Source: Aquilaria yunnanensis (taxonomy: Eukaryota > Streptophyta > Magnoliopsida > Malvales > Thymelaeaceae). Taken from it: DNA of 64,000 nucleotides. Of this stretch, positions 1 through 9,631 are shown one piece after another (the stretch's first letter is position 1; each line of letters opens with the position of its first letter). The notes beneath the pieces were generated by a model that saw only the letters and a list, made by a program, of their open reading frames with translations, was not told where the DNA came from and did not search any database. A program made the translations under genes and the position numbers. The stretch covers positions 77,108,501-77,172,500 of the forward strand of contig CM077593.1 in NCBI GenBank assembly GCA_039654915.1. Reading direction: 5' to 3'.

Positions 1-229
1 TTGCCAGAGCTTTGGAAGAGAAGGTTCTCACAATGAGTCCTCAATGGAGAACATACCATCCAGGGGACATCACACTAGAGGAATGGTGGTGAAAAGGCCC
101 AGAACTTCCCACTGGTGAAGTCTGTCCCCAGATGGGATGTACCAATCCCTTCACCAATAAAGTTACTTTCCCAAAAGATGATGTCACTCTCCGTTGCCGG
201 TGGCTACCAGGCAATGAGGAGAGGACAGT

Positions 230-1440
230 GCTACCATCCTCATGGAAAGAATCCTAGAGAGGTTAGAGAAGGTGAAAAACAAGTTTCTTGAAAGCCTGTT
301 TGGTCAAGGCTGTTGGAGACTTTCACCGGAGAAGGGTCACCCTTCATCCATACAATAGTAGAGGCACCAATGCCCAATGATTTCCAAGTACCACGCCTGG
401 AGACATATGATGGGCGCAACGACCCCGAAGCCCTCCTGACAAAATATAGGCGCAGCATGGTGTTGCATGGTGTTGATGATGCCACCTTCTGCAAATGTTT
501 TGAAGTCACCTTATCAAGGCCAACAACTGTGTGGTATAACTACCTAGCTCTCAGAAGCATAATGAGTTTCCAGGAGTTATCCACTGCTTTCACCCAGCAG
601 TTCATTGGAAGTAGGCCGATGAAAAAGATGCCCATCCAAATGTTTGAGATAGTCCAAAAGAGTGGGAAGACCATTCGGGACTATGTCGAAAGGTTCAATT
701 GAGAAGCCCTTAGTGTGCCCAACTTCCGCCCGAAAATCTGCATCCTCGCCATGATCAAGGGACTTAGGAGGGACTAACAATTCTTCTATGAGTTCTCCAA
801 AGACCCACCTGGCACTCTCAAAGAATTCTAGCAAATGGTAGAGCAACACATGATAGTTGAGGAGTTATGGATGGGTGGCCCAAAGTTCGATCACAATCTT
901 TCCGAGGGTTAGAGTGACCAACCTCGGTATTCAGCCGAGGGAGGAGGCAGACCTTGAAAAGCAAGGGGGAAAAGGCCAGTATCGTTCACCCCTTTAAACA
1001 CTACAAAAATGAACATCCTGATAGTCATGGAAAGGCAGGGAACCAAAATCCAACGTCCGAAGGCCATGACCTCGGATAACAAGAATAACATGAAAAAATT
1101 CTGTCAATTTCATCGGGACCATGGGCACAATACCAAGGATTGTTTTTAGCTGAAAAACTATAATGAGTCTTTGATCAAACAAGGGCAACTTTGGCGCTAC
1201 TTGCGGATGGTATCGCCCAAGGCCTGAGAAAGAAAAGAGGAAGAGAGGAAAGGAGAGAATGATGATTATGATTCTGACCGACATCAAAATCGAAGTCCTA
1301 GAAAGCACTCACCACCTCCAGCAAGGATAATCCAGAGAATCACAACCAGAATACCCTCAATTGAGAGGAAAAAGAAAGTTTAGGAAATCTCGTTGATGGA
1401 ATTCGACAACCCAGCGAAAAAGCTCATTCGGAGAGATGGG
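230..1440 (+). pseudogene. gag: gag (capsid/nucleocapsid) remnant, copy 1
   Basis: Gag would form the virus-like particle and bind RNA. The first part (about 230-310) reads as a short charged helix (MERILERLEKVKN) in one frame; a one-base indel near 311 shifts to the frame of the gag core, which starts with ETFTGEGSPF at 316 and runs uninterrupted to a TGA at 700. That codon is CGG in copy 2, so NREAL has become a stop. The frame continues with more stops (776, 829, 909, 1147) through a CHHC zinc-knuckle-like motif at 1102-1143 (C-x2-H-x4-H-x4-C, CQFHRDHGHNTKDC), typical of Tat gag. An acidic and basic linker follows and leads into protease in the same frame. No functional Gag can be made. 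Confidence 0.88.
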
Positions 1441-2230
1441 TCTATAGTGAAATTTTCGCATGATGACCCTTTCCTGATCATGGCAAGGATAGGAAGCTAG
1501 GATGTCAAGAAGGTGTTCATTGATGATGGGTCAAATGCCGACATTTTTTTCTCCCATTTGTTGCCAAACCTGGGCATCTCCAAGGGTGATCTTAAACCCG
1601 TTACCTTGCCTACCTTCGGTGTCGGTCCTTCGGAGCTCTCGGTGCTCGGGTAAATTGATCTACCCCTGATGTTAAGGGGTACCTCACTCTAGACTAAGGC
1701 AGAACTCTTTGCCTCCACTATGGCAAGGTTAATTGTCATAGATGTCCCATCTTAGCATAATGCCATCCTCAAAAAATACACCTAGGGGAATCTTCACATT
1801 CGATTAGATGTGAAAAACCTGACAGTCATATTCGAAGACAAGAAAGGTGATGTGGAGATACTAATTGAACAAGCTGAGGTAAGGAAGGTGTTCATCCAAG
1901 CAAGATAGACTCTGGTGAAGGTTCACATGCAGACTTCAAAAAAGAAGGGCATGATTAGTGATGAGGCGATAGAAAGAGATGAGAGTAATCAGAAAAAGAT
2001 AGAAACAGAGGATGTAGAACTTGTGCCAGGCCGAAGTACCCGAGTGGGGAAAAAAATAGCTGAAGGTGACAAGGAAAAGCTTGTATCTCTTCTATCAATG
2101 AATAAAGATCTATTTGTTTACTCTCCGAAGGATATGCCAAGGGTAAACCCGGGTATAATTAAGCACAGCCTCAAAGTAAGGCCTGAGGCAAGGCCCATTC
2201 AGCAAAAAAAAGCATGGCCTCTCCATGCAT
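1441..2230 (+). pseudogene. retropepsin-like protease and linker remnant, copy 1
   Basis: This aspartic protease would cleave the gag-pol polyprotein. The active-site motif is at 1522-1533 (IDDGSNADIFF); as in copy 2 it reads D-D-G-S instead of the usual D-S/T-G. A TAA at 1651-1653 falls inside the domain at exactly the codon where copy 2 has TAG. Further stops are at 1498 (TGG to TAG), 1690, 1753, 1786 and 1906. From 1915 to 2232 the linker before RT is open (VPGRSTRVGKKI). It shares the gag frame without a shift, which shows that gag and protease were originally one reading frame. Confidence 0.85.
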
Positions 2231-3040
2231 AAGATCAATTTTGTAAAAACCAAAGTTCAATGACTAATAGAGGTAGGCATAATAAGGGAGGTCAAATACC
2301 TCAATTGGCTCAGCAATGTCATTGTAGCCACAAAAGAATGGAGCGATAAACTCCGAATATGCATCGACTTCTGGAATGTTAATGGTGCCTGTCCAAAGGA
2401 CTCGTATCCACTACCATCAATAAACCAATCGGTATGCTCCACTGTTGAATATGGCCTACTTAGCTTTCTTGACGCTTCTAGTGGATACCACCAAATTAGG
2501 ACGGATCCCAAAGACGAGGAAAATACCACCTTCATTACTAAATGCGGGGCCTACTGTTACATCAGAATGCCCTTTGGCCTTAAAAATACAGGAGCCACAT
2601 ACCATACCAAAGGCTGATGAATAGGGTTTTTGACTCCCAAATTGGGAGAAATATAGAAGTATATGTCGACGATATAATAGTTATGAGTAAAATACCTGGC
2701 AATGATGTCGTAGATTTGGTTGAAACATTCCACCAACTTTGGAAGTTTGGAATCCGTCTTAACCCCAAAAAGTGCATGTTCGGCGTAAAAGTGGGGAAAT
2801 TCCTCTGATTCATGGTATCTGAAAGAGGAATAAATGCCAACCCAGAAAAGGTCGACGCTCTACTAACATTCCAAACTCCAACAACAATGAAGGACATACA
2901 AAGGCTTACTGGAAGGATAACTTCCCTGAGCAGATTCATATCTAGATACGGAGACTGGTGCCGGCCATTCTTTAAAGTACTTATAAAAGCGGCAAAAAAA
3001 TGAAGGCAACCTCAGAACCGAGGAACACCCTTGGAACGAG
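2231..3040 (+). pseudogene. reverse transcriptase remnant, copy 1
   Basis: The first catalytic block reads FLDASSGYHQI at about 2465-2500 and the second is YVDD at 2662-2673, so the catalytic aspartates are still visible. The reading frame is broken three times. One shift lies near 2225. Another is a 5-bp tandem duplication just before 2610 (ACATACCATACCA, where copy 2 has ACCTACCA). The third is an extra A in the run at 2994-3000 (seven A here, six in copy 2), which creates the TGA that ends the 2812-3003 ORF. A stop at 2806 interrupts the thumb region (KFL then TGA). It is clearly a dead polymerase of Ty3/gypsy type. Confidence 0.88.
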
Positions 3041-3890
3041 GAATGTTAGAAGGCATGGGAGGAGCTCAAAAATTACTTGACCCGCTTGCCGACACTTCGG
3101 CAACCAAGGGAAGGAGAACTGCTCATCCTCTACCTCGCAGTAATAGACAAAGCCGTAAGTTTGGTTCTAGTTAGGGAGGAAGTAGGAAAGTAGTGGCCAG
3201 TTTACTATGTAAGCAAGTCCCTACACGGTGCCGAAGTTAGGTACCCTTTTTTGCAAAAGGCCATCTATGCCCTAGTGTTGGCAAGCAGGAGGCTGCGACC
3301 TTATTTCCAAGGACATCCCATCACTGTTTGTAGTAACTTACCTCTTAGGGATGTCATGAGGAAGGTAGACCACTCAAGCCAACTATCGAAGTGGTGCATC
3401 AAGCTTGGCGAGTACGATATCACTTATGAGCCAAGAAAGGGCCATAAAAGCCCAGTGCTAGTAGATTTTATTGCCGAGGTACCCGAAACCAAAAGCACTC
3501 CAGGGGACCTCAAAAATCACGAACCTGAGTGGACATTATTCATCGATAGAGCCTCAGGATCTGAACACCAGGGAGCGGGAGAAGTTCTCCATGGACCCAA
3601 AGGTATGGAAGCCTCAAAGTCCATCCAATTCAGATTTAATGTCACCAATAATGTTGCCAAATATGAAGCACTCATTGCAGGCATACAATTGGAAAAAAGA
3701 GTTGGTGTGGGAAATCTGAAGCCCTATAGTGACTCTTAACTGGTGGTCCAACAGATGACAGAGGACTACGGGGCAAAAGACCCAAACTTGGTGAAGTACA
3801 ATAATCTCATGAAGGGGCTCATTCAAGATTTTGACAAGGTACAGATAAAAAATGTACCCCGATGAGATAATATGGAAGTGAATACTTTGG
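3041..3890 (+). pseudogene. tandem RNase H domains (native plus Tat-type second RNase H), copy 1
   Basis: The first, connection-like RNase H ends with LASRRLRPYFQGHPI near 3320 and continues to about 3480. The second RNase H, an extra domain acquired by the Tat lineage, starts with EPEWTLFIDRASGSEHQG at about 3521. Its catalytic set is damaged: VDGA reads IDRA, the AEYEAL motif reads AKYEAL so the catalytic Glu is Lys, and the SDSQLVV motif is cut by a TAA at 3737 (CAA or CAG to TAA). Having both RNase H domains supports assignment to Tat rather than to chromoviruses or Athila. Confidence 0.85.
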
Positions 3891-5200
3891 CAAAATCTAA
3901 GCAATCCACTGATATACTAGATTGCCCAAGCATAGCAATATTTTCCATCACAAGTTTGGGGAAAGGGTGGAAGGATCCAATTAAAGAATATCTCGTGACT
4001 ACGAAATTGCCCAAAGACCCTCTAGGGGTAGGGAAGGTGCGAAAGCACTTGGGTAGATACTGCCTAATCGAAGAAGAATTGTACCGACAAGGGTATGCAA
4101 GCCCATTGCAAAGGTGCATCAGTGAAAAGGACATCAAGACAGTCTTTAAAGAAGTTCATGAGAGGGCTTGTGTGTATCACATCAGCACTGACGCCCTTGC
4201 CAGGGTACTACTCCGGCAAGGATATTTCTAGCCTACTTTAAGGGAAGATGGAAGGCAATTCGTCAAGAAATGCGACAAGTGCCAAAGACACGCACCCATC
4301 CAGAAAATACCCTTGGAAGTGATAACTTCGGCAAACTACCCTTTCCCCTTCACTGTTTAGGGTATTGACCTCATTAGGCCTCTCCCAACGGCTCTAGGAG
4401 GTGTGAAGTTCTACGTAGTCGTAGTGGATTATTTCACTAAATGCATCGAGGCAGAGCCTTTGGCAATAATTTCGGCAAAATACATACATAGATTTGTCTG
4501 GAAGAACATCATATGCAGATTCAGCGTGCCAAGGGTGATAGTAGTAGATAATGGTTCTCGATTCACTGATAAAGGATTTTAGGAATTCACAACCAACCTT
4601 GGGATAAAATTGCACTTCACCCCAATTGTCCACCCTCAGAGTAATGGATAAGTTGAAGTGTCTAATAGGACAATAAAAGATGGTCTGAAAAAGAGGTTGA
4701 AAGAGGCAAAGGGAAAATGGCCAAGAGAACTCCCGAGTGTGCTGTGGAGTTACCGAACAACCCCTAGAAGAGCTACCAGAGAAACACCTTTCTTACTTGG
4801 CTTCGACACTGAGGCCATCATCATTGTCGAAGTCATACAACCGTATATCAGAATACAGGTGTTTGATGAATAAGGGAATAGCCTCGGTCTAAAAGCTAAC
4901 TTAGACATGATTCATGAACATAGAGAGATGGCCAAATTGAGAAAAAAGCCTTTCAGCAAAGGGTAGCCATTGCCGCAAACTCTCACATCAAACCTAAGGG
5001 GATCAAGAAAGGAGACCTGGTTCTCTGAAATGCTAAACTGGAACCCCAAAGACCGTCTTATGGTGTACTTCAGGCAAATTGGGAAGAACCTTATTTGGTC
5101 CTCAAGGAAGTTCAGCCAGGAGTCTAAGCTCGAGAATATCAAAGGAGAATAGTTGAAGAACTCATGACTTTTTGACTCTTTGAAAAAATTTTACACTTAG
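3891..5200 (+). pseudogene. integrase remnant, copy 1
   Basis: The zinc-binding N-terminus includes KCDKCQRHA near 4270. The D,D,E core is still recognisable: Asp at 4367-4369 (after a TGG to TAG stop), Asp in VDNGS near 4548, and Glu at 4655-4657 directly after a stop (NG-stop-VEV; copy 2 has NGQIEV). TAG at 4580-4582 is shared with copy 2. A missing A in the run at 4942-4947 shifts the frame of the C-terminal part, which would have ended at TAG 5198-5200 by alignment with copy 2. There is no chromodomain. The neighbouring antisense gene begins its 3' end about 470 bp downstream. Confidence 0.87.
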
Positions 5201-5671
5201 AATTTTCCAAAAATTCTGCACTATGTGTTTCTGAGGGTGTATGACCAAATGAGGTTAATCCCGAAAGTACCTAAGTATTAACCAAATATGGTTGATTCTG
5301 AATATGGCTGCCATATATGGTTAACAATGAAAATGGTTAATTCTGAAAAAGGTTGACCGAATATGGTTGATTCTATTCTTAAACACTTAGAATTATATCC
5401 ATAACTAATAGAAGATAATCAGACTACCCTAAAAAAAGGCTAAGATTGAGAATCCTTGGTATAATTTGTTAAGGATATTACATCATCGACGGTACGGTGC
5501 CTTATTCTACCGAATATGTCGAATTACTGAAGACGGTTGGACGTAGAAGGTTGGAATAATGCCGGAGTCGCATCCATCATGGACTTAGCAAAATTTTGTA
5601 AGAAACATTTTGTTGAAGAAAAAGAAGTGCAGAATACAGCCTAAAAAATGGGGGCCAAAAGCAACTAAGAC
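5201..5671. other. spacer between pol and the antisense gene, copy 1
   Basis: Non-coding, AT-rich. It holds short repeats of a GGTTGA / ATGGTT-like word (about 5270-5370, e.g. AAATATGGTTGATTCTGAA). This is where convergent transcripts from pol (+) and the antisense gene (-) would meet. I see no other structure. Confidence 0.6.
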
Positions 5672-6364
5672 CTAGGGGTTTTCCTGCCCCTCATCATCTT
5701 TTTCATTAGCGTCCTCAGCATCTTCCTCATCCTCGTCAACTGTCGAACGCAAAAGCTCGGGCAGATTAAGGAACTGCACCTTTCACCATGCCGAGGAAGG
5801 TCCTTTGGAAATATCAAGCGCCCGGAGATAGAAGACATCGAGGTCGGGGTACTGAAGGAGCATCTAATGTCAAGCGAGGCAAAAGCCATCTTGATATAAA
5901 AGCTTTGCTGCCTCTTCTGCCTTAGCCTTCTCGACCTTCAGAGGCTCCACTTCCTTCTTAAGCACCTCTATCTCCTTCCTAGCCTTTTTCTTCTTCTTCC
6001 TCTCATTCTTCAGTTGCTTAATCTCGGCAAGGAATTTGGCATTGCTCTCTAGTGACTTTTTGAAGTCCACTACCACGTCTTCTTCTTCCATTCGAATGAC
6101 CTCCCCCTCCAAGGTCAGCTCTACCAACTTCACTCCGAGGTCAGATATTTTTTAGGAACACTCATCAAAGAGCCTCCTCTGGCCCTCCACCACTTCCTGA
6201 CGAAGTTTGGCCAAGTCCTCCCACACAATTTTGTTGAGCTCGCCATATTTCATGGCCAAGCTTGCAAACAGTTCCTTGGCTTTGGCCAAGTTCTCCTTCG
6301 ACTGACCTCGGATGGAAAACTGTTTCATTGTCCAAGCCTAAAAATAACCTGCATATGCCAGTAA

Positions 6365-6447
6365 CTGCAAATGGAAAACACCTGATATAATCTACAGTAA
6401 CTTAAAGATGGTGAAAAATCAAAAATTTTGAAAGTACTAAAAGTTAC
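6365..6447 (-). other. intron 3 of antisense gene, copy 1
   Basis: Donor GTAACT at 6447 after GCTGCATAG (GCTGCCCAG in copy 2) and acceptor CCATTTGCAG ending at 6365, followed by TTACTGGCATATGC (LLAYAGYF; copy 2 LLAYSGYF). It is 83 bp here and 84 bp in copy 2, so only splicing keeps both exons in frame in this copy. Confidence 0.7.
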
Positions 6448-6758
6448 CTATGCAGCATGCTCGAACATCTGAGCTGAAAGGCCTTCTTCATTTGGGCATT
6501 CCTCGGTCAAAGTTTGCAACGTGGTGTTGGTAATGACACCCCTCGCCCTTTGAGGAACCATCTTTTGCCAATCCTTAGAGAATAAATCCATATCCTCAGT
6601 GAAGGTTCAGAAGGGCTCCATTGGGACCTTGTCCCTCGGGATCTTTAAGTCCTAAACTGCCCTCTTCCGATGATGATCTATCATCCATAACACCTGGGCT
6701 CCTTCATCTGCAAATTCATGCTAAAGTTCCTTTGTTACATTATCTCTTAGCCATTCAT

Positions 6759-6818
6759 CTACAAGGTCTAAAATATCAAAAAATCCAAAGTTCATAGATC
6801 AATGGCTAAGAGACAAAC
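6759..6818 (-). other. intron 2 of antisense gene, copy 1
   Basis: Donor CCACCAG|GTTTGT at 6818 and acceptor ACCTTGTAG|ATGAATGG ending at 6759. 60 bp, the same length and phase as in copy 2; the junction reads PPDEWL in both. Confidence 0.7.
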
Positions 6819-7221
6819 CTGGTGGAAGTTCGGCGCCTTCTTTGTCAGATTCACTGACATCCAGTACTTCGGTAGGGATATCCTTACCCTTCTTTCTTCA
6901 TCTCCCCTGGGCCTCTTCGACGGAAAGCTCCCCCAATGAAGTCCCCAATGTCTTGACAACAGCATTGGGACTTAAAGGGGTTGAGTAGATGGCCAGCTTT
7001 AAAGATGGGTCAGCACGCATAGGTGTTTAGTCAAGCACCTCAACCTGGCCTTTGGGGGGAGGGGGAAGGGAGCCCTTTTTAGATTTCTTCGACTTCAGAG
7101 CTGAGGATGGTCCAGCTAGCACCTTCATTCTCTTCGGCACCTTTCTTTTTCTGCTGTTCCTCTTTCTCGGCTTGGCCGAGGAACAGGCTCTTGTAAAAAG
7201 CTGCTAACTTGTCGCCCATCT

Positions 7222-7287
7222 CTGCAAAAGAGAATATATGAGTGTAAGTCTCAAAATTCTAAGACTATGGCTTAAGGAACAGCTTAC
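7222..7287 (-). other. intron 1 of antisense gene, copy 1
   Basis: Donor GTAAGC at 7287 and acceptor TCTTTTGCAG ending at 7222 on -. Joining gives GAA A|AG ATG GGC GAC (EKMGD), the same junction protein as copy 2. 66 bp, phase 1. Confidence 0.7.
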
Positions 7288-8338
7288 TTTCTACAAGGCC
7301 GAGATAGGAGAGTTCACCCCGAAGGAGCCAAACAAGCCATGTCTTATTCCTATCAACCAAAGGCTTCGATATATCTTGGTCTGTAACATGTTCAAGAATA
7401 ACTCCAAGCTCCCGAAGAACTTCCTCGATCATAAAGCTCCATCTAATGGAAAAAGGGTAGAGATAGTGCAAAGGTGCCTATGCATCCCAGTCAACGATAG
7501 CCTGAATACGGCTGTCGAACTCTTCAAATTGAGACTCCAGTTCAAGAGTTAATAGCTTCCTAGGATCCACTACGTCAATCGACAGTGTACCTGAAGCCCA
7601 CTAAGCTGGGAGGTTTTTCCACTTATCATCAATCTCCATGAAGAAGTACTTTTTCTGCCACCCTCACCAGCTATCTTTGGTGCTGAAAGTGAAAGTAAAT
7701 TTTTCGCTCCGGGATCCTCGAGGAAGTAGAAAGTAAAATCCTCCCTTCAGGGTTGGATGAATCTTATAGTATTGGAGAAAGAAGATAAAGTGGGGGACAA
7801 TTTTGAAAACTCAACACATGCACAGGAAGGCATTGAAGTAGGCATAGGAGTTGGCAGAAGTCTGATGCCACTTTTGGTGGTGGATAGTGAAGACCCACCT
7901 TCAATTACGCTCTGAAGATGGTAATCTCTTTTGGATGAAGAAGGTAGCTCGGTTCATTATAACCGGGGAGCCTAACTTTTGAGTAAGATCGAAGAAAAAT
8001 TTTGAGCTGCCACTTCGCCAACTTCTCTAAAGTCGCGTAGCTCAAATGAGAATAGAGAGGAAGCCAACTCTCAGGAAACGCTTTACCCATGGTTTGATCG
8101 GATGACATCTTCAATGGCTAAGACACTAACTTCAGACAGAGGGAGGAAAGAAAAGAAAATGGGAAGAAGAAGAGCAATTTCAGAAACAAACCCAAATTTT
8201 TAGTAAACAGATGGAACTTCGGGAATTGTTGCAGAACTTGCCGAAAATTGCTCTTCCGTAAACACCACCGCAAGGGAAACACGGAGAGTGAGAGGAGGAG
8301 AGAAAGCAAGAGTGAGCAAACTCTGAAGGGAAAAGGCT

Positions 8339-8345
8339 TTATATA
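8339..8345 (-). promoter_or_regulatory. TATA box for the antisense gene, copy 1
   Basis: TATATAA on - within GGTCTATATAAAGCC, about 235 bp upstream of the antisense ATG. The same motif and flank occur at the equivalent place in copy 2. Confidence 0.55.
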
Positions 8346-8890
8346 GACCAAAGGAGGCAGGCAAAGTGTCACCATAATGACCCTTCGCAAATGAAGGGAC
8401 GTAACCGAGATAACGGACACGACGGATTGCCAATCAACTAAAGGAACATGTCGAATGATGCGAAAACCAAGGGCATGCCTTCTGACACTAGTAGGCCTAT
8501 GTTGCCTAAACCAAAGTGACGTGACTACCCACTGTGAGATGGGATGGTTCGCTAAGCAGGAGGCAGGGATAAAAAATCCTAAAGGTAGATGTCCCCTCAC
8601 CTTTGAGGGTATAACCTCCCAAGAACTGAGCGTTCGGCTAAAAGGTATAATTCAACTCCTTACAAATCTAAAGGTGTGACTTCGCTGAAGCAAAGAAGTT
8701 CATCTGGAGCAATGTCCCGATCAAGGGTCCCAAATCCAGAGAATGAGACACAAACGAGGAACCCCATGGAATTCTGAAAATACAACTTAGGCAAACGAAA
8801 GTGCCTTGGCCTGAGGAGCACGTGGAAGCAAGTTCTTTCGCCAAGGATAGCTTTAGCTATTAGCGCCAAGGACACAACTTCAGCTTCTTC

Positions 8891-8902
8891 AAGGGGGGCA
8901 TG
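8891..8902 (+). promoter_or_regulatory. polypurine tract, copy 1
   Basis: AAGGGGGGCATG lies directly before the LTR start TGATAGCC. It would prime plus-strand DNA synthesis. Copy 2 has AGAAGGGGCATG at the same place. Confidence 0.8.
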
Positions 8903-9626
8903 TGATAGCCGAAGGGCTATTGATCATGAAACTTACTAAGAAACTAACTTGACACCACCCTCAAGTAGTCATGGCACCAATCTCGGAGGATTCTCCACAC
9001 CACCCTCAGAAAGATATATGGCTCACTCCGGGAAAAGGCTCCTTGCCACCCTCAGATTTGCAAACTACCAACCTCAAAAAAATAGGTCCATCACCCCCAA
9101 TAAAGGAAAAAGTCTCACGAAGATGGTTCACCTTTCCGAAAGGCCTTCCCCAATAGCCTTTAGGAAAATCCATGCCCGAAGGGGTTTCAACCCCCGAGGG
9201 GGTCTTGTTCATAAAACGATAAATACAGTTAAGGAACCTCTAACAAAGAGGCCTCGCACACGCCCCTACCCTCTGGCCAGAACAGCCTATGGCCAGCTGG
9301 AGATACTTGCCTCTGAAGGTACAGACCAAATCTAGCCAAACATGTCTCATGATCGGGATAGGTTGTGTAAAACTGCCTCCTCCCTCCACCCTCCTATAAA
9401 TACTTAGGAGGGTCCTTGGTAAGAATGATGGGACTCTCTCTTTCCTACTCTTTGCTCTTAATCTGTGCTCTCCCATATACTGACTTGGGTGTCGGAGGCT
9501 CCTCCCCTGGAAATACACTCTGGGGAGCTTCTAACCCATGTTCTTCAAATCTTTGTAGATATCTTCATATCGGAAGTCTCCCCTTCAGGCCAACATGTCA
9601 TACAACGAAGATGCCGCCGGGCATCA
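8903..9626 (+). repeat. 3' LTR of Tat copy 1
   Basis: It starts TGATAGCC and ends GGGCATCA, so the termini are TGAT and ATCA. It shares with the copy 2 LTRs the TATA region, the CACTGACTTGGG(T/C)GTCGGAGG block and the ATG-containing end. Length is 724 bp against 809 bp in copy 2. The base run following it, GAAGC at 9627-9631, would be the right-hand target duplication; the left-hand one is outside the window. Confidence 0.88.
9395..9402 (+). promoter_or_regulatory. LTR TATA box, copy 1
   Basis: TATAAATA within CTCCTATAAATACTTAGG, matching CTCTATAAATAC in both copy 2 LTRs; likely core promoter for the genomic RNA. Confidence 0.65.
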
Positions 9627-9631
9627 GAAGC

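Larger units (their letters stand above)
5672..8108 (-). pseudogene. spliced antisense gene (aORF) of the Tat element, copy 1
   Basis: Read on -, the gene starts at ATG 8108 (MSSDQTMGKAFPESW; an upstream in-frame ATG is at 8114) and would end at TAG 5674-5672. Four exons are inferred by comparison with copy 2: 8108-7288, 7221-6819, 6758-6448, 6364-5672, separated by introns of 66, 60 and 83 bp. Exon 3 is 311 nt, exactly as in copy 2. Exon 1 holds a region like the putative gypsy-type transposon domain found in plant aORFs (PFPESW, then LYPFSIRWSFMIEEVLREL). Exon 4 is a Lys/Glu-rich coiled coil followed by LYQDGFCLA. Stops at 7905-7907, at the end of exon 3 (6450-6448), in exon 4 (GYF then TAG), at 5870-5872 and 5864-5866, plus frame-changing indels in exons 1 and 2, make it a pseudogene. 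The function of the protein is unknown. Confidence 0.75.
1..9626 (+). mobile_element. Ty3/gypsy Tat-type LTR retrotransposon, copy 1 (5' part outside window, decayed)
   Basis: The window opens inside the gag leader; the 5' LTR and primer site lie to the left. Domain order on + is gag, protease, RT, RNase H, a second RNase H, integrase, followed by an antisense gene on -, a polypurine tract and a 3' LTR ending in GGGCATCA at 9626. Two RNase H domains, no chromodomain and an extra antisense ORF before the 3' LTR are hallmarks of the plant Tat lineage. Nearly every domain is interrupted, and at least four frameshifts are visible in pol (near 2225, near 2605, 2994-3000, 4942-4947). It is the same family as the element at 24950-35564 but clearly more decayed. 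Confidence 0.93.

Noticed and set aside
4970..5152. Separate small + gene after integrase
   Set aside because: It is the integrase C-terminus region read in a shifted frame; alignment to copy 2 restores the integrase reading after the 4942-4947 indel.
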